Positions 36,845 to 50,700 of a stretch of DNA of 64,000 nucleotides are shown in pieces (position 1 is the first letter of the stretch; every line of letters begins with the position of its first letter). This DNA is from Brevipalpus yothersi (Eukaryota; Arthropoda; Arachnida; Trombidiformes; Tenuipalpidae): contig QZCP01000028.1 of NCBI GenBank assembly GCA_003956705.1, positions 94,996-158,995 on the forward strand, in the 5' to 3' direction. The position numbers and the translations under genes were made by a program. Below the pieces are notes generated by a model, which ran no database searches, was not told the origin of the DNA, and worked only from the letters and a program-made list of their open reading frames with translations.

Positions 36845-38235
36845 TATCATGATATTTCACTTTACTTGAACATTCTTATGTTGCTTCATCTTTTTCTTTT
36901 TTCTCTCAATTTTTATATTATATATATATATTTTGTCATCAATATTTAATGATTGTTGAAAACCTGCTTCGCATGTTCATCATTCGTCCACAAAGTAATC
37001 CCAAGTGCAATACTGAATAATTGAGAGACGAAAAAAAACTTATATCCGTTAAGAGAAGCGCTACTCTTATCACTCACGATTACATGTTGCCCTTTATACA
37101 TGTATTTATTACACAAAGCTTTTGAGTGATTCGAATACATAAGCATCCACAGTGGATAGGGTAATATTAACTGTTATTTTTTCGTTTTTCAAAAGAAAAA
37201 ATAAGACAAAAGATTCCCAGACAATGTTATACACCTCCATTCAAGGATGATTATATTTACATTAAAGTTGCACATTAAATCTAGCCGGATATAGATCGAA
37301 GGCGAGAAAAAGTGAGATGAAAATTCATCGTGAAATTCAGAATTTAGAATTTTTCAGAAGAATTATCTTCCCTACCCCCTATTCGATGCTGACAAGGGGA
37401 AGAGAAACAAAGATGCTTCATCTAAATCACTCAACAATCTATGTGAGTATGTGGGTATCTGTGAGTAGGAAGTGCTCGGAAGCCTCTCCTTAATGGAAGC
37501 CGATTTGATTGCATCCACAAAGTCAATTGTCAGAGTGATGGAGAAGAAAAAGATAGTGGAAAAAAAAGTGATGATGAAAGGTGTGAAACCACCGCAAGTG
37601 GATAGAATCTGCTAATTATCCATTCAATTGATGAGAAAGAGAGAGAAAGAGAGAGAGAGAGAGAGANNNNNNNNNNNNNNNNNNNNNNNNNNNNNNNNNN
37701 NNNNNNNNNNNNNNNNNNNNNNNNNNNNNNNNNNNNNNNNNNNNNNNNNNNNNNNNNNNNNNNNNNNNNNNNNNNNNNNNNNNNNNNNNNNNNNNNNNNN
37801 NNNNNNNNNNNNNNNNNNNNNNNNNNNNNNNNNNNNNNNNNNNNNNNNNNNNNNNNNNNNNNNNNNNNNNNNNNNNNNNNNNNNNNNNNNNNNNNNNNNN
37901 NNNNNNNNNNNNNNNNNNNNNNNNNNNNNNNNNNNNNNNNNNNNNNNNNNNNNNNNNNNNNNNNNNNNNNNNNNNNNNNNNNNNNNNNNNNNNNNNNNNN
38001 NNNNNNNNNNNNNNNNNNNNNNNNNNNNNNNNNNNNNNNNNNNNNNNNNNNNNNNNNNNNNNNNNNNNNNNNNNNNNNNNNNNNNNNNNNNNNNNNNNNN
38101 NNNNNNNNNNNNNNNNNNNNNNNNNNNNNNNNNNNNNNNNNNNNNNNNNNNNNNNNNNNNNNNNNNNNNNNNNNNNNNNNNNNNNNNNNNNNNNNNNNNN
38201 NNNNNNNNNNNNNNNNNNNNNNNNNNNNNNNNNNN

Positions 38236-38292
<57 letters not shown>

Positions 38293-38885
38293 TTGGTGAC
38301 GATGCTAATGTTAGTTGACAGAAAGCAGAGGCAGATGAGCTGATGATGATCATGATGATGGTAAAACAATGTTCCTCACTGAATAGCCTAATTTTCGCCT
38401 TTCACTAGGTGTATATGTGTATACTTTATCCACTTCTATCATCTTTTGATACACATATAACTTTGCTAGTTTCATTTTTCAATCTTCACAAAAAATCTTC
38501 TCTCTCTCTCTTCCAACATATATCCACACTCACTAAGTGATGTGTTACTTTATCTTGAATTTATTCTTTTTCATCATCCTTTCTCTCTCTCTCTCCCTCG
38601 ATGTTTTCTATCTTCCATTCTTCTCAGCATGACAAGCATGACATGATGATGAATGTCATCTTTCACATTCACGTTTACTAAAACTTTACTTTCTTAAACT
38701 TACTTTCGATCTTTCTCTGGCAATAGAGCAACACTTTTATCAAGTGTTCACATCTCTCGTTCACTTTTGATTCTCTGTAAAAAAAATTTTTCTCCCAACT
38801 CAACTTGACTCTGTTGATGTCTTATATTTCATGAGTAAACAAAGATGTTCATTGGAAGTGAATACAAGTGCATAATGTGGAGAAC

Positions 38886-38953
<68 letters not shown>

Positions 38954-39456
38954 TGAGCAAAAAAGAGGAAAAACAGAGAGAAATATACCGTTATAAGAGG
39001 AACTCAAGCATCCGAATGGGTAGAAACTTTTTTCTTCTTCTTCTTCTGCTTTCTTATCATATTCAAGAACAATTTTGTGATTTAATCAATGAAAATGTGC
39101 CAAAATTCATGTATATTACGTGATTGATGAAGATGAAGATGGAAGAAAAAAATATGGACCTTGTGTATTCATTTTTCAACATTACTAAATGTACATAAAT
39201 ATTCCCCCTAAAGGCCTCTTTGATGCGACCACTTTCACTCTTCTTCCATGTTCATCTTCATCTTCCAAAAAGGATGCTACTGTACACTTTTATGTCCCCT
39301 TAAATGCCATACTAAATACATCAAGTGTTGCTTGGTAGTCTTGGCTTTATTCCATCTACATTAAAAGAATTACCTTGACTTGATTGTGTGTATGTGTGTG
39401 TGCCTCATACACAAATCTTTTTGGTAGCAATCATTAGGGTTCATCTCGGAATAGAT

Positions 39457-39494
<38 letters not shown>

Positions 39495-39768
39495 AGGAGA
39501 AAGACAAAAAGAGGCTCAAAAAATATTCTTTTTGCCCCTGCAGTACATTCTCTCTCTCTCTCTCTCTCTCTCCTAATCTCTTGCTCTTGCTCTTTTTCTC
39601 TCCATGATCATAACTTTCCCATTCGAATATTCTTATTAAAAATAATTCAAATTCTTTGACAAAATTCATTCACCATAATTCTTGGATCATAGCCTCTCTA
39701 TTTTCACTCATGGGAACAATATCATCTATCCTTGTTTTATGGAAGAGAATGAGATAATTTTTCATCAT

Positions 39769-39822
<54 letters not shown>

Positions 39823-42800
39823 TGAACCTCTAACGAAAAGAAGCAAATATTTGGCATGAAAAAGTAATGAGTGCAATCAGGATTTTGTTTCGTGGAACTC
39901 GATTTCATAGCATTTCTTTCCACATGTTAGGCATTCTTTTCTCTCTCTCTTCCTTCATTGAAGTCTTATTCTTTTTCCTATCATGATGATGCATATAGTT
40001 CTCTCATTTTGAGTAGAAAATTTTGCCCATTATTCTGGAATCTTGAAACTTGATGATATAAATATTCTTGTGAGACGAGAAGCAACAAGCATATACACAC
40101 TCACTGACTCAAATATCCGTCTCTTGCACAAGTTAACGGATATTCTATTCAAATTTGGTTCACATTAATGATGTTCTCATTCAAACCAATTCACTGGAGC
40201 AACATGCTACTGTTTGCTCATCACACTTTTTTCTTGTGATAATCTTCGAAATTTAGATGATTCAATCTTGAATGATGAACTGTATTATGCTCAAATATCA
40301 ACCAACAAACATTGAGTTCTCTTTCTCCTGAGTGTATTGATTGACAGTACTCGTAACCTCAAAATAGGGGGAAAATTCAATGGATAACAAGTGTGATTTA
40401 GAGTGGTGAAATAATCCTCGAAAGGAAACTCTCTAGAAAAAGAGGAATCTGTTCACCTGGAGAAGAATCAATTGCGAAAGCCTTCATTCTATGAGAGAAA
40501 AACAAATCTCAGAAGATCAAAACTCAATTCTGTAGGAGAAAGAATGTCAGATCCCTAGGAATAACAACCAAAACAATCCCACAATGAATATTATTCATTT
40601 AGAACATCCTGATAGATATTGTCATATGAACACGGTGAATACGATTGATTGGATCTCGATTGTTTTTGTTGAGCTCCTCTCAAGCTTCTATGGTGAAGAG
40701 CTTACAGATAAACACACACACACACAAATCAGTCTTCAACTTGGCTGCTTCCAGGAAGTTGTATTCCACAGATACTCTATTATCTTATCGGACTATAATG
40801 ATTTATTCCCTCAGTCCATTCACTTCATTATACTCTTTTATCAGAATCACAATGACCTGAGCATGGGAAGCTCTTTATTCTATGTGTGCCAATTTTGCGG
40901 CTCTTTAATCGGTTCTCTCTTTCAGATCACTATCATGGGTCTCATTCATGAGGTACAAGAAACCTCGTTCCCAGATTATTGAATGCTTTTGCAAGCTCAT
41001 AGGGCTGTAGAAGATATGAGCTGAACATCAGACCATCAAATCGCTCATTTCCAATGAGAATTATGGATTTTTCTACTCAAAATCAAATAATTCTTCTCAC
41101 ATAGAGTAGAAGATGCTTAAACTAAGGGAGAGAAAATTTACGATCTAATTCATATTTTCACAAATTATGTCTCTCTCGGAATACCTTTCCTTCATCATCA
41201 TATTCTGCCAACCAAAATATGTATTTACACTCACATACACACATACACACATACACATCAAATGGCGGGAATACACATACTTTCCTATACAAATATGTGC
41301 ATGCATATGGAATGATTCTCTTTTCTTTTTCACTCTGCTCAGCATGCTATGGCTCATTATTTTTCTGTCTCATGACGAGATATTCCTCTTTACTGTTGGG
41401 TATTTCTTCATTTTCCCTATCTCCTAAATTCTCTCCATCTCTTGCCTAGTTCAATAAACATCTCCCACTCCAACATCCATCCATCCTATTGCTCAGTCCA
41501 TTCTGATGTCCAGTCAACCTCACCTAATAGTCACTCATGATGATGATTATCCGACCACATGATTGTCCTGCCGAAAGATAGATGAGCAAACACACAGACA
41601 TACACTTTCTATCTCTTGATTCGCTTGGTCAATCTTTTCTACTTATTAATACATTCTGAATCACTGTTCTTTCACATGGACTATTCAGTTATTACTTCTA
41701 TCTGTCTTGTCACTTTTCTCTCTCTCTTTCTTTCCTTGTCTTTCTTTCTCTTTGCTAGAGAATATCTCAGTCACCTATTCGTGTTTGTTTGACAAAAAGT
41801 TTACCTGGAAATCGTTTGAAAAGCCATCTATCAACAGAGCATTATCGGTTTCATGATGGAATGAAATCTTTCAGAAATGGTATCTTTCCATTCTATTCCT
41901 TTATATTTTGTTGTATACACAAATGCTGAATGCTCAACGAACACACAAACTCACACCTATGTTTGTGAATGAAATTAAATTCTTCACAAAGGAAATGCTT
42001 CCACTCAGAGCGCTATTTGAAGAATATTGTCTATACCAATATATAGACATTCAATTTATGACCTCCAAACTCAGAGTATTCGTCAAATACTCCTCAATAA
42101 GAGCAAATTGACCCACAAAATGTGCATAATATCACCACTAATTAGATCAATCTATCATACTGAGATGGAAAGTTCAAGTGATACAGTTAAATGATACACT
42201 CTTGAAGGAAAACCTAAACCAAAATCGGTGTTTCTTAACCGTAAAAAGGTTGAAAATTTCGACAATACTCCATATACATATTGTGTCCTCACATTCAATC
42301 AGATCGAATAGAAAGGGTTAACATCAGGAAAATGTAGGTTCAGTAAATGAATGGCTTGTGAGAGACCAAAATTTTTCGTTAGCTTCGCTCTAGAATTACT
42401 GTCACTCTTGTTCACTTCTCGTGTCATCGATTGAAACAGTCTGTAAGCCAATCTTGTTGATGTTTCCTTTTTTCTTTCTTTCTTTCTTTCTCTCTTCATA
42501 CTATACTAAACCATTCTCAGTTCTTTCCATTCCCATTTCCTTGTCACTAGTTTCCGGGTGTTTCAATTGATTTCGATACAAGTTTCTCTCTCTCTCCATC
42601 TTTCTTCACGCCATCAGTCTTTTCTATACATGTTTATAGTGATAGTAACGTATATTCGAATATATTTATGCTTAACGTTTCAAATATATGGTCAAAATCT
42701 CAATGTATAAGCTGTCCCCTTCCACATACACACATACACACAGGAATACACGATATTGTAGAGCAATCAGTTCGATTGAGAAAGAAAATAGACAAAAAAA

Positions 42801-44619
42801 ATCACAAGAAGTAGAGGGAAATTGTGGAGCTTTTTTCGACTTGAATAATTCTTGACATTCAATATCCTCGAGAGAAGAATGGGGGCAAGACAAAATAACG
42901 GTCTTTTCCGTTATGGCTTCGATTCAGGGTTTGAGATTGAGAGAGAGAAAGTATTTGATCACAACTTTCAATATTGTACTTTGAATAGAGAATCTTACCC
43001 ATGTTTACAAATTCTATCTGTTAGTTTCAATGGTAAACGAGTAGACTGAATGTGTGTGTGTCAAGTAGCAGAGAAATCTAGAGGATAGAATAGATATCGA
43101 TTGAATGAAAGCGGCTTCTGTTGTCTGAACACTGATGTTAACCTTAGTCATTGGTTTCTCTTATTCAGAGGAAGAGGCAATTTTTCAATCTCTCTTTCTC
43201 ATCATCTTCCTCAAGCATTTTCTCTCTCTTTCTCTCTGTACTTTTACCATCTCATTACCATTATAATCGGCAATATGACGATTGCATGCATAAATTTGCA
43301 TGTGAAGAATCACTTTTCGAATTGTGATATTTTCTACTACTGTCTTCTTTTCTTGAGAAAATTGAAAAGTTTGAATTTACTAGCAATATTATGCTGTCAT
43401 CTCTTTATTTTTCATCCTCTTCTTCTTCTTATTTTTCCTCATATCATTTTATTTTTACTTCTCTCTCTCCCCCTTACTACTATATTCTTTCAAATTCCAC
43501 CGATTGACCAAACTGAATAACATTCTTATCCATTCGAGTATCCACCATTCAGCAACGATGGACACATCAAATTGGCTCAACTTGAGTCTCTCGCTCACTC
43601 ACAATCATAATAATTGGCTTTCTTTCTTCCTCTCTCCCCACTAAATTCTCTCGACAGAATTTGAATAAATTATCCAATTCCGAGGAAATTCGGATGAATC
43701 TTCCCAAAACTGAATTCAATGCATATAATCTATTGCCTGAAGAAGCATATTGCTCTGCATTGGACATCAATTGTTCTGATACTGAGCCACGATTTCCATG
43801 GCAGCGAGATGCTGCAATTCAATGTGATTTGGATGATCATCTCAGACGTATACAGCAGCAACAGCAGCATCAACAACGACAACAGTATCACCATGGACCA
43901 GCATCTCGAATTCCACCGACAAGTATTACAATTATGGCTGAATCTGAGCCTCACAAGAAGAGTAAAATTTCGGTGGAAAAAAAGAGTGGTGGACTGTCCA
44001 GCTTATCATCACTTCGATTTTGGAAAAGTTCTAGTCCACTTAATCCTTCAAATGCTCTGGCCTCCGTTGCTGGACATGGAACAGCAAGTAGCTCAGATAC
44101 GGAGAAAAAGAGTACAACTCGCAAACGATTGACTCGATCTATGCTTCATCGAGCTGCATCATTCGATTCCAAAGGATATTCTCGACTCATGAGCCAGCCA
44201 TCAGTTGATTCACCCACGATTCCACCCACCGGTAGTGAACACTTGTATGTACCATCAGCTGTATCACCAAGTCATTCATCGATATCTTCTTCCGCATCCG
44301 GTGGCTCATGTCCACCTCCACCGATCACTCCTCTAGTGTCGATAAGCTCACCCACAACTAATATCATATCAAGTGATCCTATTTTGTGTATCAATAAATT
44401 TGCACCAAGCTCAATGAATTTAATGCAAATTCGAGTAGAAAATAGTAATAATAATAGTAGTAACGATAATTCCAAATCAAAGGGTCAAGAATCATCATAC
44501 AATTCAGCTCCCGGTTCTCGATCATCATCACCTACTCATGGTCAGCCAAATCGAACAATAAAAGGTGAGAAGAACGATAAAAAGCATTCTACTTCATTAT
44601 ATATGAGAAAATTAAATGC

Positions 44620-44664
<45 letters not shown>

Positions 44665-47600
44665 ATATGCTATCCAACTTATTATACATCATCATATTTG
44701 ATCTTGCTAATCAATTTTAGGCCTACTTAAGTTTGCACAAATCAATCATGCAAGAATCGCAAACAATTCATTGCGATAGTGAAAGCTTTCATTAGCATTC
44801 TCCCTTTCAGAAGGCTACTGAATTCTTATGTGTATGTAGATATTCAATGAGCAAAAAGGTTATAAATAAGTTGTAAGAAAATCGATTTGATTATCTAATC
44901 TTGAATACAAAAATCGGCAAACTCAAGCAGTATCCATGTGAACGCGCTCTATTTACACTAACTTGATTCCAAAATATGGCATGAACATATACATTAGGCA
45001 ATGTTTTTTGTCTCATCAGTCTGAATGGCTACCCTGAATAGCAACTGTTTTGCTAGATCAAATAGGTAGAATACCTTCTATCGATGTACATGTACACCCT
45101 CCTTGGTATTGGAAGCAATCACGTTGTTTTGCCAAATTTCGTATTTTGAGTTGTCAGATTTTCAAGTAAAAGGCGATAGAGGAAGAAGATGCGTGTCCAA
45201 ATGTGTATGAATTCCTTCTCTGTTTCTTGTGTATACCTTCAGACCGAAAAACCGAAAAAATGCAAAATGAGCAAAACATTGCGACTCCTAACGTCAGCTA
45301 AAAGATATTCCATGTTCCGTTTCGAAAGACGTATCAACATTGCATAATGAAGCTCAAATAAACTTGATAAAGAGTGAAAGCTGTAAGAAAGAAAAAAAAT
45401 TTTTCCCTAAGATAGTGTAGAAAATATTTGGGTTAGTTTAGTTCTGCCTAGTAAACTACAGTCATCTGGGTATGCAAAAAAACTGAGCCCTGGAAGATGA
45501 ATTTTGTATTTTTTTACCCTCTCAAATTCATAAAAATACGCATCATGTATCAAGAGAATAAAAATTTAGGCTCATTATTGGATAGTAGAATATCGAATAG
45601 CTAATGAAACTTGTTGCACACTATAGCATTTTTTCACTCACAATCCTTCTTCATTATGATAGTGAAATGTATTCGTGATCAGAATTGAGTTTATCACACA
45701 TGACAATTGCAAATGCCTTGATTCTATTGGGTAGTTTTATTTTTTCTCCTCTATCAGAGATGACAATTCTGATTAAAAGTTCAGACAGAATTCCAGACTC
45801 TTATGAATATAATTGATGAAGTTTTTTCAAATTATTTTCATCACTTGAGGCAAAATAAGTGGACAAAAGAGCAAAAGAATTATTCTATTCTATCTTATTA
45901 AACCTTTCAGCAATAGAACAGTCCTGTATGAATATGAATTTCATTTTGATTCAATTATGTGGAAATACATCGAAAGTTTTCTCTCTCTTTCTCACCAAAT
46001 TGTATCTTCATTTTCGAGTTTCCAACGAGAATTGGTAAAAATGCATAGAAATTAGCAATTCTATCCCAAACATTATGTTCAAATGAAGATGCACTTCCTT
46101 TTAATTTCCCGAATAACTGATTGAATTCTAGCAGATAACATTATTTCCTGGATTGCTCCAGTAGTATACAATTCTGATGAGTACTTAATAGATATCAATG
46201 ATTGTATCCTTGAATAACAGTTCCATGTGACAAACTTTCGGAAAATAATTCAACATTCTTCCAGGAATCCAACTGAGTTTATTTGATTCTAAACAGACTT
46301 CAGTGTCGTTATGGAGTGAAATGAAGCAAATAAAAAAATTTTTCTGAAATCTGACAATCAAATTGAATTTGATTCCACTATTGTCAAGGACTAAGTTTTC
46401 ATTAACAAAAATTCTCGAGGTCACCTGTGGGACCCTGGAGTATTGTAGGGATCTAGAATTTCGTAAGATAGATTGAGAGAGCTCATGAGTCTTGTAATAC
46501 CTAGATAAAGATTGCCATTCATCATATGAGAGAAAATTCCAGGGCTTAATCCACACACAAAGTTCCCTTTAAAAGCATATTTGAAGCTGTTCTGAGAGAT
46601 AGTTTCAATGAGCTTGCGAAAGACTGTCTGATGATACTCTCGTGGAAACAAAGACTCAAGAACACTTTCCTCACTGTGTAAGAATATTAATTATCCTATG
46701 AATTGCTCTGCAGATGACTTCAAGACAAAAAGGACGAGCCAAAAGCGAAGAATATATCACAAGTCTTCCAATTCAGCACCAGATTCTTTGGAGGAGAGAT
46801 CAGTTGATGTAAGTTACTTGAATTGCCTAGATTTCTGAGAAGAAATAGTGGAAAAAAAGCTCCCATTTGATCGGTATTCCCATAAAAAAAATGACTTATC
46901 GATAGATGGAAAGAATGAGATTGAAATAATCCTAAGAATGCTGTAAAAATTTTTCCTATCTTTTCTTCTCTCTCTTTCTTTCTTTCTCTCTCTCTCCTGC
47001 AAATTCAGCTTCCAGGAGATGATCAAGCGATGGGCAAAAAAGCTGATATTCCTGATGTAAAATTGAATTTCGAAACGATGCAAGAACTTTTCGATCTCAA
47101 AGTGAAAGCAAAGGCATCTTCACCTGGAAATGATCCCATGGACAAACAATTTCTTTTATCATTACCATCAACAGGTAAGCTTATTTCGAAGAAATACTAT
47201 TGGATTGCAATTCGTCCAGCTCATAATATCGACTTTCAGGGAAGCGAAAATTGTGTCTGAGCAAATATTTCAATTGGTATTAACAGTATTTTCAACGCAA
47301 TGTTCAAAACCCTAAAACGCTAGAAAATTCAATTTTAGCGATCTCTCTAAAGTTGGAACCAAATGAACGAATAGAGAAGTTTCTTCTTTTATCTGTCTGA
47401 AATCAATTCGCGGGAGAATACTTTTGCAAATATAGTACAGGGAATATGACGATCAGGGAATTCAAGGGATAAATTGTGTGTATATGTTTGTGTTCATATT
47501 TCTTAAGCTCAATACACTATAATGATGAACAGAAGAGGATCAATTTTGTCAAAAATAGATTCTGATTCAGAGAATGAAGATTTGTTTGGATTTTGAGTTC

Positions 47601-47710
47601 ATATTGTCTTCTCAGTTGAAACGTTTTTGATGGATTTCGGATACAATGAATCCTAAAATAGCTTAAATTATGACAACCCAGCTCATGGATGATTCAAATG
47701 AGGAATGAAT

Positions 47711-47757
<47 letters not shown>

Positions 47758-50700
47758 CAGCCAACAGAAAAATGATAACATGAGAGATATATTCCGCGAG
47801 AATTCGTATACTCATGTGAGGAGGGGAAGGAAAAGGAGCTACATAAGAGGAATGAAGGAATGAATCTTAGGTGAATCTTCGGAGAGAAACCACTCCCTTG
47901 ATAGGGGAAAAAGGGGATGAATCTTGGGTTGAGGTGTAAATTCCTCTTATTTGCGTGGAATTGTGAGTCCATTCTAGAAGATTTCATGAATATTCTGAGC
48001 TTTCCCAGAATAATGATAAAATTCTTGAACTCTCAGAGCAAGATGATCTGCTCATTCGAATTAGCTGATGGATAGGATCCTAATTCAGTGTGAATAAGAG
48101 CGAATCTAAAATTCAATTCCAAGGAATGAAAGATTTTGCATCTTTTCCCGGACAAAGAGGACAGAAATTCTCTTAAAATTTTTCTCATTCTAGAATTTCA
48201 GAGGCATTCTGGAATAAATTTTCTCCTCCTTCGTGAACAAGGAGAATATTCATAATTCACTCGGAAATTGAAGAATTCCCATCTTATCATTTCTCAGAAG
48301 GATTTCTCTGATATCCAACAGGAATCATTCTGTTGTCTAGTCCCAACGGATAATGGAAAATAAGCTTGGGTTCAGAATTGCAGAAGTTTTCTTGAAATAT
48401 AATTTTTAGTAAAATATCAAAATTTCAGCATCATTTTGTACAGCTTTCATACTTGAGAATAGGAGCTTATATTTACACTTTGGCTTTATGTATTTGTAAC
48501 TTTGACTTTGGCAATAAGTAAAACATTGTAATTTTGGCTTTCGATTCTTTAAGAAATGATCCTCGAAAATTGCTACTTGAGCCTTGATTCATAATAAAAT
48601 AGAGTATTAAAGAGCGAGGTAGCTGGGGAAACAATTCACGAAAGGCCACGGAAATGGTTATGGATCACTATCGTCCCAATCCATTGGCTCTTCTCCTGAC
48701 TTTTTATTGCAATTTTCCTCAATAGATAGACTTGCAAAATTGATGCTTTCTATGCTCACTGGATTCTGGATTGGGACCTTTACTTGTGAAACAGTTTCAT
48801 TGGAAGGATTCTCGAAGATGATTTGTTGATTAATTTTCGTTTCTTTCCCAAGAAAAGCATCTATCTTGATATATTTTACGGTGGAAGGAATCCAATCCAT
48901 TTCAACACTAAACGCGGCCATTTTTCTTGCAAAAATTGATAGAAACACTGTATAGATATGTTCACTGAGATGAAATGAATAGGAATCTATCAGACTCATC
49001 ACTAATTTTAGCCTTGTGAAATAGAATGGAAGAGATACTTACATAAATAAGGATGATCGGATGGGATTAAATTGGGAAACAATCACAGAATTGCTAGTAA
49101 AACACTTAAAACTCTCTCCTTGGCGTGGAATGATGTTAATTCCAGCACAATTATAATTAGGCGTCAGGAAACTTTCACAAATTGCTAGCGACTTATGGAA
49201 GTGAAAAAACTCTTCCACAGCCAATCGATTGATTTGATACATATTAGCTTTCTCAAGCTTCCCAGCAATTGGGTAACGGGAAATAGCCAAAATCATAAGA
49301 AAGCTTCCTATGTTTCGATGAATAATTATAATGAAACGCCAAAAAATATATAATGAGAAAAGCTGCTCCGATTGAATTGAAGATTGATGAGGTAAACAAA
49401 TCAGAATTCGATGAGATGATAAGAAATGATCAGAATGAACAACACTTTCCGCCTTGACTTTGAATATCTTTCCTAACACCATTTCACTTAAGAATTGGAG
49501 GCTTTTATCTATGGGACAGAGAAGAAAGAAGGTTGAGGAAATAGAATAAAAACACAAGAAATAAACATACCGTTTAAGTCAAGATTCAGTATTTCCCTTT
49601 TGATTTTTTTGACTCCAACAACTGATTGTTTCACAGCACACAGAAAGTAAGAAGATCTGATCATCATGGAGAAACAATCAATCGCTGATCATAATCAACT
49701 GATTATCATCTTGTTAATGATGAAGAGAAATTAATCAGCACAATACAATTGAACAGATCACTCAAAACAAAAACATATGAGAACAGCATGTTTGAGACGA
49801 GGAGCGCGCGATTCGAATCAGATCAAAATCGATTCTAATTGAATCGGAAAATCTAAATTTTGCTGCCTAATTTCACGACTAGATCAGTAGTTAACTAAAT
49901 ATGGGAACACAATATAGTCTTTCTGGCTTTGATCTGATGATTGGAAAAGTTCACTCATTGGGAAATAGATGAGAACTTCTAACAAGTCCTTATGTGGGAT
50001 GATTTCGGTCTCCTCTTGTCCACCTTCAACTCTAAAGACATACTCCAGTTTTATATCGATTGTTGTATTAGAGCTTGAGAACTGTTTCCTGAACACAGAG
50101 GTATGGATGAGACGGCACACAATGAAATCTTCAGCATTGATCGAGAAAAGCGCTTCAACTTGGTAGATCTTTCCTGCAGTAGACATGAAAATGCAATCGA
50201 AACTTTCCACATTTTTTGAGTACTCGAGAGTTGACAGTCGACGTTTTCCCCTAGAAATGCTACCAAGAAAACGAATTTCACTTCGATCAGCTATCATATT
50301 GTTCCTTTCTATTTGAGTGATAATTTCATTATATGTAGCAGGATACTTTTCAGGGCTCAGGTAAAGTCTCGAAACTTTCTTCGAATCATTTCCATCAGAG
50401 TCCATTTCGAGTATACGTTTCTCATTATCATCTAGTTTCCAATACTTCATCACTGTCTGTTGAAACTCTATGTGTCTCGATCTCATCATATATGCTCGAA
50501 TCAAAGCCTTGGGTGCTTCGGTGTACCGAGAAACAAGACACTTGAGCTTATGCATGAAGTCTTCAAGTGGATAAGAATTTATGTAGATCAATGGTCCAAG
50601 ATCGCAAACACAATCGGGAATGTGAGCCAAAATATGCAAGTTGTAGGAAGCAAACGCTTTACCATAAATCCTCACTGTTAGCTTTTGAAATTCATAGATC

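Noticed and set aside
37530..38369. Long open frames on both strands across the N run
   Set aside because: They consist of the gap plus GA/CT repeat (Ser-Leu or Arg-Glu repeats) and have no real coding content.
40584..40982. 132-aa plus-strand ORF in gene X intron 1
   Set aside because: No family resemblance, no splice context and no link in phase with gene X exons.
43101..43520. 139-aa plus-strand ORF just before exon 2 of gene X
   Set aside because: Pyrimidine-rich intron sequence giving Leu/Phe/Ser-rich translation; exon 2 acceptor lies downstream.
47510..47530. CACTATAA considered as a CACTA-type left end of the transposon
   Set aside because: No matching inverted TAGTG end on the right side; the CCCAGCCAACAGA pair flanked by GA on both sides is far better.
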